NCBI RefSeq assembly: GCF_901709675.1
Contig: NC_051105.1
Location: forward strand, 8,180,104-8,244,103
Direction of reading: 5' to 3'
Source of the DNA: Syngnathus acus
Lineage: Eukaryota > Chordata > Actinopteri > Syngnathiformes > Syngnathidae
DNA: 64,000 bases
Each line of letters opens with the position of its first letter. The first letter of the stretch is position 1. The translations under genes and the position numbers were made by a program. Of this stretch, positions 55,867 to 64,000 are shown one piece after another. The notes under the pieces were generated by a model. The model was not told the DNA's origin. It saw nothing but the letters and a program-made list of their open reading frames with translations, and ran no database searches.

Positions 55867-56097
55867 TGGATGTAGATCCCAATTTGGAGCAGGTGGTAAA
55901 GAAGTTGTCCGGATGTTTTGCTTTCCTCAAATTTGACGCAGGCAAATGGCATCACGGTTGGGGAGTGTTTCTATTTATTTGACTTGCGTTGATCCTACGG
56001 CTGCATCTGGGATAGTGTGCAGCCAAATAAAAGTGTAACAGGGGTCACACAGATTGTAGAGACCGATAGATAAGGCCACTTTTTCCCTTGCGGCTAT

Positions 56098-56142
56098 CGT
56101 GTGTGTGTGTGTGTGCGTGTGTGTGTGCGTGTGTGTGTGTGC
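56098..56142. repeat. GT microsatellite with GC interruptions
   Basis: Mostly GT units with two gtgc interruptions. Confidence 0.9.
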
Positions 56143-56200
56143 ACATACTTATGCGTCACAAGTCATTAGTTTTGATGGAATGGGACAATAGTCGTAGGGT

Positions 56201-56216
56201 GGGGGGGGGGGGGGGG
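56201..56216. repeat. G16 homopolymer
   Basis: Sixteen G following gggt, shortly after the GT array at 56098-56142. Confidence 0.9.
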
Positions 56217-56299
56217 TCAACATGGGAGAGCCCACATTTGGGAGCAGAAATGCTAACCACCTTCACTAAAACTTTCAGTTTGTATAGAAGAGAAAATAA

Positions 56300-57961
56300 G
56301 AAGTGACTCATGTTACATAACAACAATATGAATGTATTTCTATATTTTTTTATGTTCACACTGGCGGTGTCGCCTCTGCGGTGTTAAGTCGCGCTCTGCT
56401 TTCAGCTGACTTTTTATGGCATTGTGGTGCAATCTCCCAGTCAAAGAGGCTTCTGTGACCATGACGCTAGCTTATTGACTGACTTCATGACTGACTGTGA
56501 CTACTCAACACTCACTGCAGAGGCCGTTCTTCAACGACCGTTTGTCCATTGTCTCTTTTTTTTTTTACAGCGTCATAAAGCACTGAAGTGAGAGAAAGCC
56601 TCTTAAAGAAGTGAATTGCATGTGTGTGTGTGATTGGAAGGAGATACATTAAAGCTTTTGTTTTTCATTGTGTGCCCTGTTTTAAGGCTATCTGGAGTTG
56701 TAAAGAGGAAAGCAAAGGAAGTCAGATGGGAGAGAAAAAATAAAGTTGAGTTAGTGCAGTCTTGTTGAGCCCCTTTGTTAACTGCTTTGCTGGTACTAAA
56801 CACTTCATTAATTATTGGACAATGTAAACTAATGAGGACTACAGACGGTGCCTTGAGTTCTCCTTTGAGGATGCTAATCAGCTGTCACATTTTGCTGGTT
56901 ATTTTTTAGTCACGGTGCATGGTGGTTAATGTAAAGCCTTTAGTACTCTTCCTAATGGGGGATCTTTCGTCTTAAAGGGATTTTTAAAATATTAGTGAAC
57001 AGCTTTTGGAAAACTATGACCTCAATGATAAGCCTCCAGTTGGATTATAAACTAAGCATATAAGCATAATGTTGTCACTCAAACAGTGCGGGGTAACTAC
57101 TACTGCCGAATATAAACAAACAGGCGTTGGATATTTACAACATTTTTGCTTGTTTATTCTTCTTTCAAAGCTCTTTTCTTTTGAATCAAAGTGGGTGTAT
57201 TATCAGTCTTTTTTTTTTTTTGCCCTGTAGTAAATGTCAGGGAGGGAATAATTTGGCCAGACTGTCATCGACAATGATGTTATTCAGCCCAAAGCCATTA
57301 CTTGTCTTCATTAATCTTGGAGTTAATACAATTCCAAACAGAGCAATAACGTTGATGTTCATTTCTTTGTTGTTGTGTCTGAAGCCTGTCACACATATTA
57401 GATGATCTTTGTTTCTTTGACCTAGATTTCATTCTGATAGATGAATGATGAAACATAATCAGTCATGTCCAAACGGTGACCTGACACCAAGTGTGCCCTT
57501 TCCCATCCTGTGCGTGCATGTGTGCGTTCATTTTATGCAGTCAGTAACAGTGCTCATCATATGTACATTGATGTGCTCAGTCACGATTGTATGACAGCAC
57601 GTCTGCGTGCCATCGAGCAACTCTTTGATTGTGTTAGTGTGTGTGTGCATGTGTGTCTTTGTGTGTGTGTATGTGTGTTAAAACACTTAGTAGGTCTGGG
57701 AAATGAAACAGCTGTAGTCCCCCTCTCCCCCCCTTTCAGACATTGTCCATATGACAATGCTTCTCAATCAATTAGCATCCACTAGAATGTGTGTGTGTTT
57801 GTGTGTGTGTTTGTGTGTGTTTGTGTGTTGGGGAGGATGGAGGTGGATGCGGTCAACCATCTCATTGAAGAAGCAGCTCCAAATCAAATTGTTTACCCAG
57901 TGCGGTCAACCCTCATTTCGCTTCCTCATCATTCTTTGCTTTGGATACACACATACAGACA

Positions 57962-57995
<34 letters not shown>

Positions 57996-60900
57996 CTCAT
58001 CATGGCTTATCCAATCACAAGTGCAGCTTTAAGTACATGAGTTCACCTCAGGTTTCAGAATGCATTTCCACAAGAGCCTCTTGTGACCACTTGTGATTGG
58101 GTCTCACCCCTCAGCTCTGCATACTGATGGACAAACAGACATGATGTACATTATTTCTATCTTACGGAGGCCCTTGTGGACCAGACAGTAAAGCAGACTG
58201 TTTATCTTAAGTGAAGTCTCTAAATTATCTCGAGGTTTTAGCTACTCAGATTGGCCAGTCTTGGGTGTTTTCCACTTTTGGGATGAATTTAACTATTTCG
58301 ATGTATTCGTGTCCACAAATGCAGTCTTTGTGGCAATCCTGTTCCTTGATAATCCCGCCATGTTTTTATGGTTCACGAAAAAAGCCTGTGGAGCCTCAAA
58401 ACTTGACTCAGGGTCACGTTTTCTGTTAAAGGTGCTCAGGTGTGAGTCGCCAACTGTAATTTTTTCTCGATGGTCAACTTCGGTCACACGGCTCGATCAG
58501 AGTGTGTGTCTGTTTGTCTCTTTGTGTTCTTCATACGAATGGCTAGTGACCCGTGCCTGTCTACGTAGCTGTTCCAGTTGAGCAACGTGCTCATAAACAC
58601 GTCTGACTTTTTTTTGTTCCTATACAATACATGCAACTGTTCCCATTTCAAGAAGATAATGAACTGTGAGAACCACCAGTGTGTGTGTATCCAATTTACA
58701 AAAGTACAGTTAGTCGCAATTCCTGAAGTGAGCTCGCTTGTGTCAAAAGGAGAGATGGAATGGGTCGTTGACTTCCTGGTGGACTGTTACAAGACTGAGG
58801 GGAAGAGCGCAACAGAAGGCCAAGCAGGGTGGGTGCAAAGGGAACAGATGAATTTAAAATGGGCTCTTCTCTCGCTCAGAGCTGTCGCATCAAGTCACAC
58901 AGTGACTGGTGACACTCGAACCCAGCTGTCACGCCAAAGTCACGCTACTGTACATGATCGCAAGAGGAACAAACATTCATTTTATTATGCTCCTTGTGTG
59001 TGTGTGTGTTGAGTCGCGCTGGATTCAAGTTGCTTATTAGTGTTTACTTCTGTTAGCCATCTTGGTGGTCAGTAGTGACATTAATGAATTAATTATCAGT
59101 CTTTTGGTATTTTAGTTGGTCGGACCTGCATCCCACTCTGCAGTCACCACACCACACAAATCTTAAGCAGGAAACGCTGCAAAGGTTACTTCTTTGTTTT
59201 TATCTTAAGTGGCACAGTAGGTGGGTTCAAAAGCATTTCCAATCAACATGTGATGTTTCGAGTTGTTCGATTGTCGTGTGTCCAGTAAACGTTGTGTCCC
59301 ACTGTTCTTTTGAAAGCCTTAAAGGTTGCAAAATTGGGAAATTGACCAAAGCGAAGTACTGGAAAATGGACTGACTGCTGTGGTACAATATCCGGCTAGC
59401 AGGGCTAAGTGGCTTTTTATCTCTTGTCTTAGCTAATGTGCTCTGCACACACCAAGATGGATGTGATTCACCTCAGGATAAGCAGCGACAAGTTGTGGAC
59501 ATTTGTGTCCGAAATGCTTTAACAAGAATTGTGCAAGTGTAGCTTAGTGTGTTTTCTGTCCATCGATGGAGTTTGGTTCACAAACTTTTCTAGTGTCAGT
59601 GGGGCAGCATGCATAGAAATAGCAAGAACTTTGTTTGCCGTGGCTGTTTACATTCAGTAGCTCTTCAAGCCAGCTTGGTCTTTGGTTGGATTTACACTGT
59701 ATGCCTCAAGTGACAGAAGGCATACAGGGGCATAGATGAGATATGTGGCATGGCAGTGTAAATCGAAAAAAAAAGTAGATTCAGATACGTACCTTTAGAT
59801 GGAAATATTGAGTAATTTGGAAAACGATTAGTTGTCGATTAATCGTTGCACTTCTATTAAGTGTTAACAAAATTTTGCTTATCTGTCAAATTTATGTTAT
59901 TTGATTGACGATAAACGATCAACATATATGATTAATATAGCGATTAATCCATGTTCATAAAGATTTTTATTGACATGCAGACTGCTTGACCAACGTGTCC
60001 CATAAATTCAATCAAAATATTCAATGTCAATAAAAACTAGTTTTTCAGATGGATCCTGATAAGTTTTGCAGTGACTCAGCCTAAGCAAGCCACGCCCAAG
60101 ACTCAATTTGGCACAGGCACCGTAACACTCGAGTCTTCATGCTGTTCAAATTGCTTGCCATTCAAAAAGACATTTGAGCGCAAATGTGATACGTCCTCCA
60201 CCAGTACGCTAACATTTCACTTTGACATCTTTGCCGTCCCCCCACTGAGGACCGCTAAGCCGCTGATTGCAGCCGCTGCGCTTCCAGCTGAGTCAAACAT
60301 CCACAGAGCACGTCCTTATCTCTAGCCACACAGAGGGGAAGTGAGAGGGTGCCGCCGGTTTCGGTAAGAATGAGAGGGTCATAAAAGAGATTGGAGAAGG
60401 AGGCATTTGAAAAAGTTGTTGCAAAATGAAATAAAAGAGTGGTAGAGAGCCCCATAAATCGGACCTTGAAAAGACAGAACGCCCCACAATAAGTTATTAG
60501 GAAGACCTTTTTTGCACACAGTCTGTTGGTATCTTTGTGTCGGCCTGTGTGAGATATTTGTCTCTCTCACCTTGGTGTCCTTGCTAATAGCCGAGTGGAG
60601 TCCCCGCTGGCTCCGCAGGCTGCACTGTGATTATCAACACCTAGTTGTGCAATTGCACACTTGGCGCCTTCATCTATGTACAAACCCGTGGAAAGAAAAA
60701 TGGATGACACACATGCTGGGCTCTTGAATTTATAGTTTAATCTGTGCATTTTTTTTATGTTTAACACATAGGTGCCTATTTTTACGCATCCATTATGTCT
60801 CTGCTTGTTTGCTTACACATTCAGCTAAGTGAGAATGTGTGTGATGAAATCCGCCTGTGTAAATCTTTACATATCTTTATTGACGCACGCCTATATGCAC
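56300..60900. other. Intergenic region, third part
   Basis: It carries GT/CA-type arrays at 57635-57680, 57787-57828, 57963-57992 and 58997-59010. Between them is unique-looking AT-rich sequence with no supported exon. Low-complexity cysteine/valine open frames arise from the GT arrays and are not genes. Confidence 0.5.
57963..57992. repeat. CA microsatellite
   Basis: About 15 uninterrupted CA units. Confidence 0.92.
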
Positions 60901-60959
60901 TGAGGGTTTGAGGTACAACTGACCCAACTTTTTACTTTAACTTGTCAACCGTATGGCAG

Positions 60960-61445
60960 ATAGTGTTTTAAAGAAGAAGTCAACCCAAAAATGTTCTTTA
61001 CACTGATATGTTGTATGTGCCCCCACCAGTGTAAATATAGCCTTCTGGTTAATATTACATTTGTGAAATATGAGTTAAGCAGCAAAATTCACCTTTTTTT
61101 GTCCATTTCAGGGGACGGCCATTTTGCCACTTGCTGTCCTGACTGAAAACGACGTCACAGTTGGCGGTCTCAGGTCACAACCAATCATGACAGTTTCAGA
61201 GAGCTGGCGTGATTGGTTATAAACTGAGACCTGGCAACTGTGATGTAATTTTCATGTCCACTTCTGTGGCTTTCTGTGACTCTTCCAGTCTCTGTCGCAA
61301 CCTGCTTGCTGATGACACTCTCAGCTTAGCGGCCACTTGCCTGCACGTCTGGTTTGAAGTTAAACAATTATAAGGTGTGAACCAGGAAATGTATCGGTCC
61401 ATTCATGGATCAAACACACCGTTCATTTTCCTGTTAGAGGACAGC
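60960..61445. mobile_element. Inverted-arm MITE family, longer copy with an internal insert
   Basis: It starts with agaagaagtcaacccaaaaa. A left arm at 61151-61191 (acgtcacagttggcggtctc, aggtcacaaccaatcatga) faces a complementary right arm at 61209-61246 (gtgattggttataaactgag, acctggcaactgtgatgt). The outer word acttgctgtcct (61129-61140) finds its complement gacagcaagt only at 61441-61450, about 180 bp later than symmetry predicts. A foreign segment at about 61257-61425 therefore seems inserted in the right arm. Confidence 0.6.
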
Positions 61446-61578
61446 AAGTTATGTTAAAAGTACTGAAACATTAAGTTGGACATTCAAAAGTTTAGACAAG
61501 GTCAAATTAAGTTCACATGTATAAGTTATAGTGCATTTTAGGTTCTTCCTGAAATGCCGGCTGAAAGCTGACGTTCCC

Positions 61579-61633
61579 TGTGTGTGTGCGTGTGTGTGTG
61601 TGTGTGCGTGCGTGTGTGTGTGCGTGTGTGTGT
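61579..61633. repeat. GT microsatellite with GC interruptions
   Basis: A 55-bp GT array with three cg-containing interruptions, followed 125 bp later by another. Confidence 0.92.
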
Positions 61634-61757
61634 CCCTTGCTTCCTGCATTAAATGAGGACGCCGGCGCAGACCGTGCTTGCTGTTGACAAACTCATTTTA
61701 CTGTGGCTTCCCGTAAGGTCTCCTCAGTCATAAAACTTATTGATGAGGCCACAGGGA

Positions 61758-61789
61758 GTGTGTGTGTGTGTGTGTGTGTGCGTGCGTGT
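61758..61789. repeat. GT microsatellite
   Basis: A GT array ending in gcgtgcgtgtt. Confidence 0.92.
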
Positions 61790-62149
61790 TTATATTACTC
61801 TCCGTCGACACTGCTTGTGTTGCTACAGATAAATAGGAGCTGTCCACTCACGGTCATCCACTATTCTCTTGTCTGTGTTATCCTGTGGTGTGGAGTGTTT
61901 GAAGAGATCTGCTCGGAAAACAGTCAATGTAAACATTCAACCTGCTCACTATAATAATGCATCAGCAACTGTTTGTATAACGTATGTGAGCAAATCCTGC
62001 ATGCTTTATTTACTCCCGAAAAAAATCATCGTGGAATGAGTAGCAAAGTAAATTTCGCGTCACCTGCAACAACAAACACGTATTGTTCCTGTTGGACTTT
62101 TAAGCTACCACAATACTCGCACAAATGATGACCTTTCACCAAAGTACTC

Positions 62150-62470
62150 CAGCACATGTGGCGAAGCAGCCCCGGACGAAATAAAACCACCGCAAAGTCC
62201 TCGGAGCGTCAAGGTGTCAACACACACTCACACACAGCTTCCGAGCCTCCGACTTTTCACTCCGCCACGCTTCTTTTAACCGCGGCGCATACACAAACAT
62301 TCGGAGTGAGACGCAGATGCGCACGAGTGAGGAGAACATGACAGACGTGGAGCTGCCGGCCCCTCTGAGATCACAACATTCTCCATGTATTATTAACCTC
62401 AAAGATGGATGGAGGCAGGGAAGCGGTGGCAGAGTGGTGATCGGGAAGATCCGGAGAAATCTCAGAGGGC
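62150..62470. promoter_or_regulatory. CpG-containing patch upstream of the putative nrp2 5' end
   Basis: Unlike its AT-rich surroundings, this stretch has frequent CG (cccggacgaaa, ctcggagcgtc, accgcggcgcat, gagacgcagatgcgcacgag). It has no coherent frame and no repeat identity. It could be a distal promoter or enhancer of the downstream gene. Confidence 0.3.
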
Positions 62471-63354
62471 CCGCTAACGTTTCAGCCTGATTACTTTGGA
62501 CGGACTAACATTACTCAAGCTGAACCCCAAAATATGTGCGCTGTGTAAACATTTGAACAAAGTGTACAACTTAATAGGCTACTTCATTTTTTGCTTGTAA
62601 ATTGGGTCCTGATATTGGATTGATTACCCAGAACTGTTACTAGTTGGAACTTTCGCACATGGGATGGGGCAACCCGTGACTTTTAAAATTTCTAATAAAT
62701 TCGTCCTTTAGCACAGTTAAAGATTCTTGGTTCCAAGGAATCCTAAGTCAATTTGAAAGAGCTATAAATAAATGTCTCATGATGTTAATATCCAGCAGCA
62801 CTGACGATGAAGAAATTGGGTTGAGGAGTTATGCCCCGGGAAGGCAAGAATTACTTTAAGCTTTCCGTTTTTTCCTGATCTCCTGCGTCTTTGTAACTCT
62901 TGGAACACTCATCCTGAGAGAGTTTGGGAGTGTTGAGGATCAGGGCTCCTCCATTCAAAGTTAAAGTGGTCCACTTCAGGAAAATATATGACCAATTGCA
63001 TAAAACTTTTGCAAGTAGGTCAATTTTCTGCTAATTACCGCAAATGCTTTTTGTACTAAATCTTACCAAATTCTCATGAGATCCAAATACAAGCTGGCTT
63101 CTATTATGTATGCCGTGTCACATTGTGAATGATGACGTGAGACCATTAGGGTCACATCAAGTGACAAAAAAAAAAAAAAGTGATTCCAATTTACTTTGCA
63201 TTATTAGTCTTTGTTCTTCGTATACTGTAGACAAATGTGTATAGTAACTAAGTAATCAAAGCAAGTTATGAAGTAAGCAAGTTGTGAAGATAAACTGGAA
63301 GGCAGTTGAGGAGGAGGGGGGTTCAAATGGTTTTTAATCTGATGAGGGGGGTCT
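62471..63354. other. AT-rich spacer before the CpG-rich end
   Basis: Non-coding; it contains an A13 run at 63167-63179 and nothing else recognised. Confidence 0.5.
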
Positions 63355-63670
63355 GTGAGGTTAGAGACTGTCCGAGGTGCCCGCACTGTAATCCGATACA
63401 CGCGTGCGCACGCACCCCTGACTCGGGCTGAGGGAGAGCTCCGGCTGGATGTCACTAAGCCGGCGCAGCTCGGAGGGGAAGGTACGCGCTTCCCCGACCA
63501 GAGAGGGAGAGAGAGAAAGAGAGAGAGAGAGCAGAGGCGGAGAAAGAGAGAAGAGGAGGAGGGAGCTCAGAGGAAGAGCGTGCTAGCTGTCAGTTCGGAG
63601 GAGGACGGCGAAGAGCCTCCACCGCGTTGGTTTTCTCGCTGTCACCTTTTACGCACGCGTTGACACTACC
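63355..63670 (+). promoter_or_regulatory. CpG-rich, purine-rich promoter-like region
   Basis: CG dinucleotides are dense (cacgcgtgcgcacgcac, agccggcgcagctcggag, ttttacgcacgcgttgac), and a GA-rich tract follows at 63500-63570 on the + strand. No TATA box is evident. This is the composition of a vertebrate CpG-island promoter and first-exon leader. The gene served would run rightward; by the human order PARD3B-NRP2 it is most likely nrp2. Confidence 0.5.
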
Positions 63671-63976
63671 GCGCGCCTCTTTCCAACAACTCCCTTTTTA
63701 AACCCAAAACAACGGACTGTCACTTGGACTGACTTGGACACCAATTTGGAATACAGATGATAATGTTGATTTAAAGCACGTGTGGTGTGTTTTGAAATAA
63801 AGGAACGGATCGAGGCGCATGACCAAGGAGAGTTTATTCTTCTTACTTTGAGCACCTTTTGATAAACTTGGCAATGGACACGGATACGTCTCAATCCAGT
63901 AGTGACTTTCCATTTGCCTTAAATTGATGACGAGATCCCTAAGCACACTATAATTGACGCTATCCCCCTCCCCAAA
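63671..63976 (+). other. Putative 5' leader (nrp2 by gene order) with three short upstream ORFs
   Basis: Three small ATG-initiated frames end within the stretch: 63757-63774, 63819-63851 and 63874-63927. Such uORFs are common in leaders of tightly controlled vertebrate genes. No signal peptide or CUB domain has started yet. The assignment to nrp2 is inference from human synteny only. Confidence 0.35.
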
Positions 63977-64000
63977 ATGGATTTTGGACACTTTGAACAG
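63977..64000 (+). CDS. Possible start of the next coding sequence, cut by the window end
   Basis: ATG at 63977 lies in a favourable context (aaaATGg), has an in-frame TAA upstream and no stop before the window ends, giving MDFGHFEQ. Eight residues are too few to identify a protein, and they show no clear resemblance to the human NRP2 N-terminus. It may equally be a fourth upstream frame. Confidence 0.2.

Noticed and set aside
57600-58040. Cysteine/valine-rich open frames
   Set aside because: Translations of GT/CA arrays.

Overview
This is vertebrate genomic DNA, almost certainly from a ray-finned (teleost, probably spiny-rayed) fish. The coding signal is split into short exons with GT/AG borders in matching phase, the introns are AT-rich, and the interspersed repeats are of fish type: an L2-like LINE, a mariner relic, Tc1-like relics, palindromic MITEs, a SINE-like retroposon with a GGAT tail, and many GT, CA and ATCC microsatellites. 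No bacterial genes, CRISPR arrays, tRNA or rRNA genes were seen.

From 566 to 42784 on the + strand lies the 3' half of one gene, pard3b (Par-3 family cell polarity regulator beta). Twelve exons can be chained without a phase conflict: 566-668, 760-860, 1974-2018, 9050-9265, 10482-10707, 15250-15360, 15635-16006, 20104-20218, 31486-31562, 41090-41305, 42004-42117 and 42670-42784. They encode about 602 residues, ending in the family's conserved C-terminus (RQKNAMTAAV, then TAG). The CR1 and PDZ part of the protein must lie upstream of the window. A thirteenth, frame-neutral segment (10208-10312) has splice sites and an open frame but lies wholly inside an antisense retroposon, so it is a candidate exonised repeat.

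The introns hold nearly all of the repeats: the L2-like reverse transcriptase fragment (2692-4068), a 49-bp tandem duplication (16980-17078), a short retroposon with a perfect 13-bp target-site duplication (28217-28342), a Tc1-like transposase relic (31860-32095), a palindromic MITE (33679-33848) and a mariner relic in the opposite orientation (41356-41918).

From 42785 to about 63350 there is no supportable coding sequence. This stretch holds the pard3b 3' UTR, a nested repeat (44391-44822), two copies of an inverted-arm MITE, and a cluster of microsatellites and homopolymers. The last 650 bases are CpG- and purine-rich with several small upstream ORFs, and look like a promoter and first exon. 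Because NRP2 follows PARD3B in the same orientation in human, this is most simply the 5' end of nrp2, but no neuropilin coding sequence is visible, so that name rests on gene order alone.
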